DNA of 64,000 nucleotides, taken from assembly GCA_963977135.1 (NCBI GenBank), contig CAXBNN010000014.1:1-64000 (forward strand), read 5' to 3'. Of this stretch, positions 16,379 to 25,558 are shown piece by piece. Under the pieces are notes generated by a model. That model was not told the DNA's origin. It ran no database searches and worked only from the letters and a program-made list of their open reading frames with translations. This DNA comes from UBA2040 sp963977135. GTDB taxonomy: Bacteria; Bacteroidota; Bacteroidia; Flavobacteriales_D; Crocinitomicaceae. The stretch's first letter is position 1, and every line of letters begins with the position of its first letter. A program made the position numbers and the translations under genes.

Positions 16379-17017
16379 TTATTTCTTTTTCTTTTTGTAG
16401 TTGTTATTATTTGATTTCTTGTTGGTTTTAGTTGGGACAGAACTTCGTTTGCCAGTACCCAATGCTCTTAAAACCTGATTTGTATGAACAAGTTCATCAG
16501 GATTCTCAATCACCAATTCACCTCTAGAAAGCTCAGCCAATTGATTAACGATTACGTTATTTTCAACAGTATCATTATTGTATGCCAAAAACTGCAACTT
16601 CATAAAGTTACCCATCGTTTTCTGCATAAAATCTTTTTCTTCTTGCGAAGTTATGTTTGATGATTCTTCAAGGATGCGCTGTGTGTATTTCCCATAATGG
16701 CCATAACGAATTTTCCCTTTTGGGTAGTCCATTATAGCTGGCTTTTCGTTCAAGCTTTCCTGTTTCGGAATTTCATAAGGTGAGTCCACGTCAAGTTTAA
16801 AATTAGACATTACAAATAAATGCGTCCATAATTTATGCCTGTAATCATCCTCATCACGCAAATGCGGATTAAGCTGACCCATAACTTCTATTATTGCTTG
16901 AGCAGCACGATTGCGCTCTTCTCGTTTCTCAACGGTCATAGCGTGTGCAATCATATTCTGAACATTTCGACCATATTCTGGAAGAATAAGCATCGATCTT
17001 GTTGTGTTGTATTCCAT
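16379..17017 (-). CDS. DUF4290 family protein
   Basis: The 212-residue cytoplasmic protein carries the DUF4290 hallmark N-terminus (MEYNTTRSMLILPEYGRNVQNMI) and PHLRDEDDYRHKLWTHLFVMS. The C-terminal 25 residues are almost all Lys, Asn and Ser, a basic tail suggesting nucleic acid or membrane contact. The family is restricted to Bacteroidota to my knowledge and has no established function. It lies immediately upstream of murA (3-base gap), and the two are probably translated from one message. A TAnnTTTG box is at 17069-17076. The family assignment is confident, the role unknown. Confidence 0.85.
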   Translation of the reverse strand: MEYNTTRSMLILPEYGRNVQNMIAHAMTVEKREERNRAAQAIIEVMGQLNPHLRDEDDYRHKLWTHLFVMSNFKLDVDSPYEIPKQESLNEKPAIMDYPKGKIRYGHYGKYTQRILEESSNITSQEEKDFMQKTMGNFMKLQFLAYNNDTVENNVIVNQLAELSRGELVIENPDELVHTNQVLRALGTGKRSSVPTKTNKKSNNNNYKKKKK

Positions 17018-17068
17018 TAAAATATTTACTTAGAGATAGAATCGATTTTTAAATAAGATTCTGTACGT

Positions 17069-17076
17069 CAAAAATA
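17069..17076 (-). promoter_or_regulatory. Possible -7 box of the DUF4290-murA-thioredoxin operon
   Basis: On the minus strand TATTTTTG matches TAnnTTTG and would start transcription about 45 bases before the DUF4290 ATG. No -33 TTG is seen at the normal distance, and the region is AT-rich, so chance is possible. Confidence 0.35.
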
Positions 17077-17121
17077 ATAAAATTAAATAACGATTAGTTA
17101 AGTTACTTAATTATTGAATGA

Positions 17122-20100
17122 TTAACGCATTAAATTGATAAATCCTGCTGCTTCTTGTTCCTCGTTCCGCCAAGTACTAACTTTTGCCTTGTAGGTATAC
17201 GTGTCATTGTTTTGAAGAACTCCTTTGTAATAGCCATCCCAGCCATAATCAATGTCGAAAGATTCGAATACTAGTTCACCCCAACGATTAAAAATTTGGA
17301 AATACAGAACTTCTTTTATTCCCCATCCCCGAAGATAAATTATGTCATTGACTCCATCTCCATTTGGTGTAAATGTTGATGGTAAGTCTATGAAAGTTTC
17401 TGGAAAAATATTAACTACAAAAGTTCCCGTTGCCGAAGAACAGCCAAGTACATCCTCCATGACTACAGTATATGTGATATTTTCTAATCCTTGATGAACC
17501 GGATAAGAACAATCGTAACATGTCAATCCAGAATTGGGCGTCCACACAAAGTTGACAAACCCATTTTGATTGGTAATTGGGAAAATTGCAGAATCGCCGA
17601 CCACAATGGTGGTATCCCAAACAATATCCGATAAAGGCTGAATAATAACAGCAGAGGCTTGGTCGTCAGCAGAACAATCTGAGATTACATCTAATACTGT
17701 TACTGTGTAATCGACAGTTGAATTTAAATTTGCAATTGGGTTCGGCAATGTTGCGTCATTCAAGCCTGTGGAAGGCGTCCAAAGATATGTGTAGTTCGCA
17801 TTAGTACTATCGATGTTCAACTGTGCTAATTCACCCAAACAAACTGTATCACCAATTGCATGGTAAGAGGGTCTATTAAATACGATAACTGATTTCTCAA
17901 TTGTATCTCGACATCCATATTGAATATTGTATACGTCAAGATAAATTATAAATGTATCTGCAACTGTGTAATTAACATTGAACGGTGATGCACCGGAAGT
18001 AGAGGTTGTTCCATTCCCAAAATCCCAATTGTACACATCGGCATTCAGTGATGTATTTGTAATAACAAGCGGATCACCCATGCAAATTGTAGTGTCTAGG
18101 TCATCGTTTCTATCAAAGCCTGCGATTACTTCACGAATAAATACCGTTTGTTCTGAAGTTGTTGGACAAACGCCACCTGCACCATAGACTGTCAATTTAG
18201 CAACTGTTTGTCCTGATGGCGGTATGAACAAATAATTATGTGAAATCGGACTTACATCTGTATCAAAAGTTCCATCTCCAAAATCCCAAGAATAACCGCC
18301 GACTTCTATCGAATCAATAATGGTAAATTGAATAGCGTCTCCCAAACAAATATAATTTGTATCCATAATAAAATTCGCTTCAGGTCCAATAACACTAAAA
18401 GTTCTAAAAGCCGTATCACGACAATTATATGAGGTGCTGGAAATCAATTGAACGGTATAGGAGCCAGAATTAAAAGTGAAAGCTGGATTCAATGAAGTAC
18501 TTGACAACCCATTGCTAAATGACCATTGTGTAGAAACGATGTTTGATGCACCAGTGCTGTTATCTGAAAAATTGATCAATTGAGGACTACACAATGCTGG
18601 TAAGGTATCCACATCTGTGCTTATCCCAGCAATTGGATATTCTTGAACATCAATATTAACGAAGTTTGTATCCGTACATCCAGATGAAATTTCAGTGTAA
18701 ATAACTTGAACAATAACAGTGGTGTCGTTCGTGTAAGTGTGACTTGTATTTTGACCTGTACCTGTAGTTCCATCACCAAAGTCAATTACAAAATTAAGAC
18801 TTGAACCTTGAGCTGTATAATTTGTTGAATTGAATTGAACTGGTGCGCCAGCACAAACATGACCTGTAAACGGAATAGTTGACAAAGTACTGGTTGGAGT
18901 ATAAAAATCTAAACTATCGGCTACGGATGATGTACAACCATAAATATCAGTAACGATTAGGCCTATTGCTGGCAGAAACGGCACTGTTTGTAAAGTTGAA
19001 TCAAATAGATGATTTGGGTTTTGAACACTGTCAATTTGACCATCAGGGAAGGTCCACTGATAGGATGCAATTGGAGCATCGGAAGTGGTCAAATCAGTGA
19101 ATTGAACACTATTCGGTGCGCAAATCATGGTATCAGACATTAGAAAGTTTGCCACGACGTTATAAACTGTAAAGTTAGCTGAGGAAGTGTCCGTACAACC
19201 GTTTATGTCTGTCACGACTAATGTCATGGTCTGCGGTCCTGAAAGATTTGCATATAAATCTTCCATCGGAGTGCCAGTAGTAACTGGACGGATTGTGGAA
19301 TCCGAAAATATCCATTTATAACCTCGATTACAATCAGTATGCACATCAACCGAAGCACTTGCATCCCATGGCGAAACAGTTCCCCCACAATAAACCCCAC
19401 TTGTTCCAAAATTTGCTTTGATTTTTCTAATTCGCACAAGAGTCGAATCAACTGAAATAGGGCAACCTGTGGTATTATTGGTTGCAGTCATACTTACGAA
19501 ATAATCGCCTGTACTGGCATAGGTATGAACTGGATTACTAACCGTTGATGTATTTCCATCACCGAAATTCCATAAAAACGTCGTGAATCCCTGACTTTGA
19601 TTAGTGAATGAAACATCCATCGTATCCGCACAATCATAGAACCAATCAAATCCTGCAATAGGCCCGTTAACCGTTAGCGAATTTGATTGCGTAGAACTTG
19701 ATAAACAACCGTTATAATCGGCAGTTAGGGTAACATCAAAAACACCAACCGTATCATCAAAAACGAAAACACCATTTGGATCATCTTGACAAGAGGATAA
19801 CAATTCACCATCCGTTGAAAAATGCCATCCATCAACCGAATCGGGTAATATATTTGGCGTTAGGTTTGTCATTGTGACGGATTCCCCTGGACAAATTGTT
19901 GTTGGGAAAAAAGTAAAGTTTATCGGAATCGTTTGCCCTACTTCAATCCAAATTGTGTCGGAGGTATTGCTACAACCAATATTGTTGTCGGCAGTCATAA
20001 CCACTGCATAAACCCCAGGAGTTGAATATGTATGAGAATTCGCAGCCCCTGCTGTCGCAAAATTGGCTGAGGTTCCATCACCATAGTCATAATGGTAATT

Positions 20101-21537
20101 TGTAATTGGAAAATCTGAAATAGTTGAATCTGAAAAATTTATTGTTAACGGTGCACATCCGTGCCATTTATCGGGCATAAAGCGAGCTCCCACCCAATGT
20201 ATTGTATCTCTGAAAAAAACCGTATCTATACATCCTCCTGATGTAGTAAACACCAAATATCCATCAACATAACGAGCAATTCGCTTGTAATAGGTAGTAT
20301 CAGCAATGTGATAGGTAATTGTCGGACTTGCTAAAGTAGAGGTTTGATCTTCGTTATCGAAAAACCATTCATAATTCACAATATTGGATGTCGTAGTTGC
20401 CGTATAGGTAAACACGGCATTCGTATCACAATTATCATAAGGAACGCCCGAAATTGTCACTACAGGGTCCTCGATGTAAATTGGCTTTGTGATTACATCA
20501 CTACAACCACCACCAGGCGCTGTTACAGTTAATTGAACATTCACCATTCCCACCGTATTAAAATAATTGAAAAGTGAAAGCGAATTCGATGTCTGAGTGA
20601 ATGCAGTTGGTCCAAATGACCAATTCATAAGTCCTGCAGAGGAAGTATTTTCAAAAAATGTGTAGGTATTAATACAAATGGTGTCTGGAGCATCAAAGGA
20701 AGCAACAGGTCCACCTATAGAAATAGGTTTAGAAATTGTTTTAACACAATTATTAGTATCGGTAATTGTTAATTGAGCTTGAACTGTACCCAAAGTACTA
20801 TAGGTTTGAGCGGGAGGATTCAAAGTGGTGTAGGTATTCCCATTCCCCATATCCCAAGCATAAGTTGTAGGAATATTACTTGAAGTAGAATTTGTGAAAG
20901 TTACATTTAAAGGAGCTGTGCAAGAAGATGCCGGATTTGGATTCGTCGAGAAATTTGCTATTGGGTTTGACACACCAACAAATGTGTTATATGTCACAGT
21001 ATTATTACAAGAAGGAGTATTGGTTTGAATTCCAATAGAAACATTAAATACACCAGATGTATTATATACAAAATTCACATTCTGCCCACTACCACTTGAA
21101 CCCTCACCATACGTCCAAATGTATGATGAAGCCGTAATTCCTGAGGGTAAGGTTACATTCGCCATAAAATTTACAGGCAAAGGCTGACAACCTGTAGTCG
21201 CTCCAACAGCTGTAATTGTAGGCACAGGTTTAGGGTAAACATTTATTGTAATCGTCCCAACTACAGGTCCTCCAGACGAGTTTTTAAATTCAACAACGTA
21301 AGTTCCTGCAGCGGTAAAAGTATTACTTGGATTTTGTATATTAGCACTCGCACCGTCGTCAAAATCCCAATAGTAGGTCGTTGCGCCAGCAGGAGCTGTA
21401 AAGTTTACCTGGAGAGGCATGCAACCTTGAGTAATATTTGACGTCTGAGAATAAAGACTGAACGAAATGAACATTGAAAACAAAACTGCTGCAAAATTGA
21501 TTGTTTTTAAAGAAAGTAAGCCACTTTTTATGTTCAT
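17122..21537 (-). CDS. Giant PKD-domain adhesin with type B T9SS (gliding-motility) sorting domain
   Basis: From ATG 21537 (an upstream in-frame start at 21672 overlaps the divergent gene and precedes the signal peptide) the protein has 1471 residues. It has a signal peptide ending FSLYSQ. The body is a chain of at least ten PKD-like Ig domains marked by recurring YxWDFGDG and FTFxxxGxYxVxL strands (for example YYWDFDDGASANIQNPSNTF and FLWNFGDGNTSTVSNPVHTY). The C-terminus has the type B signature PSTFTPNGDGVNDIIYLRGWG followed by FQIFNRWGELVFES and GWDGYYKG. Such proteins are exported by T9SS and stay at the surface as adhesins or motility tracks. The start faces a peptidase-SprF-OmpA gene set across 36 bases, the usual company of SprB-like adhesins. 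Confidence 0.88.
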   Translation of the reverse strand: MNIKSGLLSLKTINFAAVLFSMFISFSLYSQTSNITQGCMPLQVNFTAPAGATTYYWDFDDGASANIQNPSNTFTAAGTYVVEFKNSSGGPVVGTITINVYPKPVPTITAVGATTGCQPLPVNFMANVTLPSGITASSYIWTYGEGSSGSGQNVNFVYNTSGVFNVSIGIQTNTPSCNNTVTYNTFVGVSNPIANFSTNPNPASSCTAPLNVTFTNSTSSNIPTTYAWDMGNGNTYTTLNPPAQTYSTLGTVQAQLTITDTNNCVKTISKPISIGGPVASFDAPDTICINTYTFFENTSSAGLMNWSFGPTAFTQTSNSLSLFNYFNTVGMVNVQLTVTAPGGGCSDVITKPIYIEDPVVTISGVPYDNCDTNAVFTYTATTTSNIVNYEWFFDNEDQTSTLASPTITYHIADTTYYKRIARYVDGYLVFTTSGGCIDTVFFRDTIHWVGARFMPDKWHGCAPLTINFSDSTISDFPITNYHYDYGDGTSANFATAGAANSHTYSTPGVYAVVMTADNNIGCSNTSDTIWIEVGQTIPINFTFFPTTICPGESVTMTNLTPNILPDSVDGWHFSTDGELLSSCQDDPNGVFVFDDTVGVFDVTLTADYNGCLSSSTQSNSLTVNGPIAGFDWFYDCADTMDVSFTNQSQGFTTFLWNFGDGNTSTVSNPVHTYASTGDYFVSMTATNNTTGCPISVDSTLVRIRKIKANFGTSGVYCGGTVSPWDASASVDVHTDCNRGYKWIFSDSTIRPVTTGTPMEDLYANLSGPQTMTLVVTDINGCTDTSSANFTVYNVVANFLMSDTMICAPNSVQFTDLTTSDAPIASYQWTFPDGQIDSVQNPNHLFDSTLQTVPFLPAIGLIVTDIYGCTSSVADSLDFYTPTSTLSTIPFTGHVCAGAPVQFNSTNYTAQGSSLNFVIDFGDGTTGTGQNTSHTYTNDTTVIVQVIYTEISSGCTDTNFVNIDVQEYPIAGISTDVDTLPALCSPQLINFSDNSTGASNIVSTQWSFSNGLSSTSLNPAFTFNSGSYTVQLISSTSYNCRDTAFRTFSVIGPEANFIMDTNYICLGDAIQFTIIDSIEVGGYSWDFGDGTFDTDVSPISHNYLFIPPSGQTVAKLTVYGAGGVCPTTSEQTVFIREVIAGFDRNDDLDTTICMGDPLVITNTSLNADVYNWDFGNGTTSTSGASPFNVNYTVADTFIIYLDVYNIQYGCRDTIEKSVIVFNRPSYHAIGDTVCLGELAQLNIDSTNANYTYLWTPSTGLNDATLPNPIANLNSTVDYTVTVLDVISDCSADDQASAVIIQPLSDIVWDTTIVVGDSAIFPITNQNGFVNFVWTPNSGLTCYDCSYPVHQGLENITYTVVMEDVLGCSSATGTFVVNIFPETFIDLPSTFTPNGDGVNDIIYLRGWGIKEVLYFQIFNRWGELVFESFDIDYGWDGYYKGVLQNNDTYTYKAKVSTWRNEEQEAAGFINLMR

Positions 21538-21573
21538 CAAAAGTTTCGTTTTGTTTAGGTTAACTTTAAAATT
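21538..21573. promoter_or_regulatory. Divergent start region between the giant adhesin and the peptidase gene
   Basis: Only 36 bases separate the two divergent starts. A TAACTTTA (21561-21568), close to TAnnTTTG but ending in A, lies 6 bases before the rightward start at 21574. No clean leftward box is seen, so the adhesin promoter may lie inside the peptidase coding region. Confidence 0.3.
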
Positions 21574-22377
21574 ATGACTACGAATATGCAAAAAATTAAG
21601 TTCATATCGCTGTCGAAGTTCATTTACATGACGTTGTTTGTATGTGGAATGGTTGCTTCCGTATCGGCCCAAACCAAAAAAAGATTGCCATGCATCGATA
21701 AAAAGTTTTCAATCGTAGCTCATATATTCAAAGACAGTCTTGGTAACTACGCTGCAACTGAAGCTGAAATCAATGGCTGGATAGCTGGAACCAGTAACTA
21801 TTTCGACTCAATTTGTATAACATTTCAAGTTTGCGAATTTCAATACCACGACAATTTTACCTATACAAAACACAACGCAGATGAAGAATGGGCAGAAATG
21901 CAAAATCTTTACCATGTTAAAAATCGGATAAATATATTTTATGTTGATTCTATAGAAATTCCAGAAGGTGTATGTGGATATGCTGGACTCGGTTCAATAA
22001 CTAATTTGAATGGATCTGGAATTGTTATCATGAAAGGATGTGGCACTGGCGTTCATGCCCATGAAATGGGCCATTATTTTGGCTTAGAACATACATTCAT
22101 GGACACTCAAACTACTGAATTAGTAAACGGGTCAAATTCAACCACAACCGCGGATGGAATTTCTGATACGCCGGCTGATCCTTATATTCATCCAAATCCA
22201 ATGAGTTTATATGTTGTCAATTGTAAATTTATTTCAACATTAACAGATGTGAATGGTGACTATTACGACCCAATTGTTGGCAACATAATGTCCTATTATC
22301 CATGTGGATGCAGCTTTACTTGTCAGCAATATTTAAAAATGGCAGCGACTGCAACAACATTACCTCAAATGTGGTAA
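21574..22377 (+). CDS. Secreted M43-like (pappalysin family) zinc metallopeptidase
   Basis: The 267-residue protein (Met codons 1 and 5 are both possible starts) has a signal peptide ending VASVSAQ (residue 33). The extended metzincin zinc motif HEMGHYFGLEH is at residues 163-173, with the Met-turn in NIMSYYPCG near 245. This is the arrangement of MEROPS M43 enzymes. A family-wide propeptide is short or absent. Several Cys pairs suggest an extracellular, disulfide-bonded enzyme. Unlike many Bacteroidota secreted proteases it carries no T9SS C-terminal domain, so it may stay periplasmic. It is directly followed by the SprF-like gene with no gap, implying co-transcription and a possible role in processing surface proteins. 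Confidence 0.85.
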   Translation: MTTNMQKIKFISLSKFIYMTLFVCGMVASVSAQTKKRLPCIDKKFSIVAHIFKDSLGNYAATEAEINGWIAGTSNYFDSICITFQVCEFQYHDNFTYTKHNADEEWAEMQNLYHVKNRINIFYVDSIEIPEGVCGYAGLGSITNLNGSGIVIMKGCGTGVHAHEMGHYFGLEHTFMDTQTTELVNGSNSTTTADGISDTPADPYIHPNPMSLYVVNCKFISTLTDVNGDYYDPIVGNIMSYYPCGCSFTCQQYLKMAATATTLPQMW

Positions 22378-23388
22378 ATGATGAAGAAAGCTTTCCTTTT
22401 CTTACTGATAGCAATTTTTCCAATGACTTTGGAGGCACAGGATATTCATTTGTCTCAATTTTATAGTTCTGATCAATTTTTAAATCCTGCAATGACGGGC
22501 GCATATGACGGCGATTGGAGATTCATAGCAAATTACCGTAATCAATGGAGACAAATTAATGGGGCACCTTTAAGCACGGGAATGTTGAGTTTTGACAAGG
22601 CCTTTCACTATTACTCCCATGAAATAAATGGTGGAATATTTTATGCTAGAGATCAATTTTCCGGATTTCAAACCATCACAAATAAAATTTACCTTACTGG
22701 AGCGTATGGAGTCAATTGGCTTTCGAGTCATTGGCGAGGTGGAATTCAAGCAGGACTAGTTACGAATAGTACTGATTTATCTACTCAAACTTTTCCAACA
22801 CAATGGGATTATCCAAATGGTCAATTCGATCAAGCAATTTATAATGGAGAAGATAATATTCGTCCATCTCAGATGTATTTAGACTTAAATCTTGGTGCAA
22901 CTTGGACGAAGAAGTTCAATAAAATCCGACTTGTATCAGGTATCGCTGCAAATCACGTAAACAGACCAAAAGACACCTATTTTAGTCAAGTATTTCAACG
23001 TAGAAAAATGCGTGGCGTATTTCACACAACTGCGGAAATTCTCTTGAACACAAAGTTTCAATTGGAACCGAAGGTTATGTGGATGTGGACGGCAAAAGCC
23101 AATGATATGCTGCTAGGGTCAAATGTAAGATATAAGACTCAGAACAAAACTATTCCAGCAATTTATGGAGGAGTATTTTATCGCCATGGAATAAAAAGAA
23201 CCTTTGATGCTGTATATCCCGTTTTTGGTTTGGTATACAAAAACTTCGATATTGGAGTTAGTTATGACGTAAATGTGTCTCAATTAAGCGAAGGAATTAA
23301 GCGAGTTAAAACTTTAGAATTTTCACTTATATATACAGCTCCGAGTACAAGAGTTAAATACAAAATAATCCCTTGTGATCGATACTAA
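22378..23388 (+). CDS. PorP/SprF-family type IX secretion membrane protein
   Basis: The 336-residue outer membrane beta-barrel has a signal peptide (to about residue 20, TLEAQ) and the PorP/SprF hallmark DIHLSQFYSSDQFLNPAMTGAYDGDWRF. The family typically pairs with a type B T9SS substrate and holds it at the surface, as SprF does for SprB. The ATG lies right after the stop codon of the peptidase (zero spacing; either Met 1 or 2 could be used). The end overlaps the next gene by 14 bases. Together with the divergent adhesin this identifies a cargo-specific anchor module rather than a core secretion locus. Confidence 0.92.
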   Translation: MMKKAFLFLLIAIFPMTLEAQDIHLSQFYSSDQFLNPAMTGAYDGDWRFIANYRNQWRQINGAPLSTGMLSFDKAFHYYSHEINGGIFYARDQFSGFQTITNKIYLTGAYGVNWLSSHWRGGIQAGLVTNSTDLSTQTFPTQWDYPNGQFDQAIYNGEDNIRPSQMYLDLNLGATWTKKFNKIRLVSGIAANHVNRPKDTYFSQVFQRRKMRGVFHTTAEILLNTKFQLEPKVMWMWTAKANDMLLGSNVRYKTQNKTIPAIYGGVFYRHGIKRTFDAVYPVFGLVYKNFDIGVSYDVNVSQLSEGIKRVKTLEFSLIYTAPSTRVKYKIIPCDRY

Positions 23389-25450
23389 ACCGCTAATCCG
23401 ACATATTTCAGCAATACTTGTTCTGTTGCTATTTTCCCAGTTGGTTTTCGGACAAGAAGTTGATGCGTCTGAACTTTTGGAGAAAAAAGAAGGTCGAACA
23501 TGGCGATTAGCAATGGAAGCCAAACGAACTCGGAATTTATACCTCGCTCAGAACTATTTGGAACAATTGTATGCTAAAGATAGCACCGATAATAATGTTA
23601 TTGAGGAATTAGCGAGCATCTATCGCTTGACCCACAACTATACGAAAACTGAGAAATTTTATACCAAAATAATTGAAGGCAAAAAAAGTGACAAGCATCC
23701 AGAAGCACTCTTTTATTTAGGACAGTCTCAAAAAAATCTTGAAAAATATTCCGAGGCTATAGTTAGCTTCGAGAAATTCAAGAAAAAAGCAAGCTCACTT
23801 GGAGATAAAAAATTATCTAAATTGTACAAGACCGAACTGGAAGGATGTGCATTGGCAATTAGCTACAAAGACAGCATAGAAAAAGCGGTCGCTAAAAACC
23901 TAGGAGATAAAGTAAATAGAAGACATATTGATTTCTCTCCTATCCCGACGGGTGAAAACCAAATAATTTTTGGCAGCTACAACGAGACGAAAGAACGGGT
24001 TTACGAGTTAAACGATACAATGCCGCTTCAAGTCCTTAAACGAAGATTTTTTATTGCCGAAAAAGTTGATAATGAATGGTTGAAAAAAGGAACGCTACCG
24101 GGACCTTTTAACGACGATGAATTTGACATTGCCAATGGCTGTTTTTCATTGGATGGAAAAAGATTCTATTTCACAAAATGTGCTGAAAATTGGCAATACA
24201 AAATGATATGTTCCATATACGAATCCAAATTATCGGGAAAGGGAACATGGAGCCAACCGGAAAAACTGAGTGATTTGGTGAATAATCCAAATTTCACAAG
24301 CACCCATCCGACAATGGGAAGGGAGTCGAGAAGAAACATGGAAGTTATCTACTTTGTTTCGGATAGAGAAGGAACTCGCGGCGGGATGGATATTTGGTAT
24401 GCCCCTTTTGACCCTAGGAAAAAAGCGTTTAAGAAAGCTCGAAATTGTGGAGCACGGTTGAACACAATTGGAGATGAAATGACACCTTTTTATGATTTAC
24501 CTGCAAAGACATTGTATTTCAGTACGGATGGCAGACCAACTATTGGCGGTTTAGATATCTATTCCATGACTGGTGAAGCAAGTAAATGGGAGAATCCAAC
24601 GCATGCAGGCATGCAAATCAATTCTTCAGCAGATGATTTAGATTTCATCTTAAAACCATCGAATAGAGGCGGTTACTTTGTAAGCAACAGAGTTGGTGGG
24701 TACTCACTTTATCATCCTACGTGCTGTGACGACATTTACGAATTCGAATATTCTGAATTTATAAGCATCGAATTAGAAGTTGACCTTACGGATAAAGATA
24801 AAATACGTCTTTGTAAAAATGGCACAGCCTATGTTGACTTATATTTGGTCGACGAAGATGGACGATTATTGATTGAAGAAAAAAGAAACATCTGTGATAA
24901 CTCAAAATTCAATTTGCGCCCGAATCAAACGTATGTTATAATTGGAAAACAGGACGGATATTTTCCAAATGAAAAAATGATTAGCACGAAGTATATTTTA
25001 GAATCTACTGCCTTAAAAGAAACAATCGTTTTGGACAAACAACCTCTGGAACCTATGCTTCTAGCAAATATTAGATATGAATTTGATAGCCCAAATTTGA
25101 CCAAAGAATCGAAAAATATTTTGGACACGACTCTTCTATTAATACTAAATAAGTATCAGAATACGAAGATTGAAATAATGGCGCATACCGATAGTAAGGG
25201 AACAGATGCTTACAATATGACTTTGTCACAAAAAAGAGCAGAAAGCGTTGTCCAATATTTGATTAAAAAAGGAATAGATAAAACCCGTCTTTCAGCAAAA
25301 GGTTATGGTGAAACTCAGCCTATAGCACCAAATGAAAATTTAGATGGCTCCGACAATCCAGAAGGTCGTGAGAAAAATCGGAGAACAGCGTTCAAAGTTC
25401 TTGGAGAAATCGAACAAGAGATTATTGAAGTTGACGAGGACGATTATTGA
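23375..25450 (+). CDS. PD40 beta-propeller / OmpA-family outer membrane protein
   Basis: The 691-residue protein appears to start at a GTG overlapping the 3' end of the SprF-like gene by 14 bases; the following residues form a good signal peptide ending LVFGQ. Residues about 30-140 are TPR-like helices. Residues about 180-450 carry PD40/WD40-like blades (for example IANGCFSLDGKRFYFTKC, EVIYFVSDREGTRGGMDIWY, KTLYFSTDGRPTIGGLDIYSM). A small beta domain follows. The C-terminal OmpA peptidoglycan-binding domain (about 555-675) contains IEIMAHTDSKGTDAYNMTLSQKRAESVV. This TPR-PD40-OmpA layout is a common partner of SprF-like genes in gliding and T9SS cargo modules. Confidence 0.9.
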   Translation: MIDTKPLIRHISAILVLLLFSQLVFGQEVDASELLEKKEGRTWRLAMEAKRTRNLYLAQNYLEQLYAKDSTDNNVIEELASIYRLTHNYTKTEKFYTKIIEGKKSDKHPEALFYLGQSQKNLEKYSEAIVSFEKFKKKASSLGDKKLSKLYKTELEGCALAISYKDSIEKAVAKNLGDKVNRRHIDFSPIPTGENQIIFGSYNETKERVYELNDTMPLQVLKRRFFIAEKVDNEWLKKGTLPGPFNDDEFDIANGCFSLDGKRFYFTKCAENWQYKMICSIYESKLSGKGTWSQPEKLSDLVNNPNFTSTHPTMGRESRRNMEVIYFVSDREGTRGGMDIWYAPFDPRKKAFKKARNCGARLNTIGDEMTPFYDLPAKTLYFSTDGRPTIGGLDIYSMTGEASKWENPTHAGMQINSSADDLDFILKPSNRGGYFVSNRVGGYSLYHPTCCDDIYEFEYSEFISIELEVDLTDKDKIRLCKNGTAYVDLYLVDEDGRLLIEEKRNICDNSKFNLRPNQTYVIIGKQDGYFPNEKMISTKYILESTALKETIVLDKQPLEPMLLANIRYEFDSPNLTKESKNILDTTLLLILNKYQNTKIEIMAHTDSKGTDAYNMTLSQKRAESVVQYLIKKGIDKTRLSAKGYGETQPIAPNENLDGSDNPEGREKNRRTAFKVLGEIEQEIIEVDEDDY

Positions 25451-25478
25451 TTTGCGGATTGCGGATTGCGGATTGCGT
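25451..25478. repeat. Short tandem heptamer repeat (about 4 copies of ATTGCGG)
   Basis: Directly after the OmpA-family stop codon the sequence runs TTTGCGG, ATTGCGG, ATTGCGG, ATTGCGT. The first and last copies differ by one base each. It lies between two genes, 80 bases before the serine dehydratase start. Confidence 0.85.
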
Positions 25479-25534
25479 ATTGACCGATTTCTTAAAAAAA
25501 ATCAGATTTCTTACCTCTTATTTCTAAAGGCTAC

Positions 25535-25542
25535 TAATTTTG
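25535..25542 (+). promoter_or_regulatory. Probable -7 box of the serine dehydratase gene
   Basis: TAATTTTG is an exact TAnnTTTG match ending 16 bases before the ATG at 25559. It would give a leader of roughly 11 bases. The -33 half is not clear. Confidence 0.5.
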
Positions 25543-25558
25543 TCCTAAACTTATTTCC

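Noticed and set aside
21538..21672. Longer 45-residue N-terminal extension of the giant adhesin
   Set aside because: It precedes the signal peptide and overlaps the divergent peptidase coding region; ATG 21537 places a normal signal peptide at the N-terminus.
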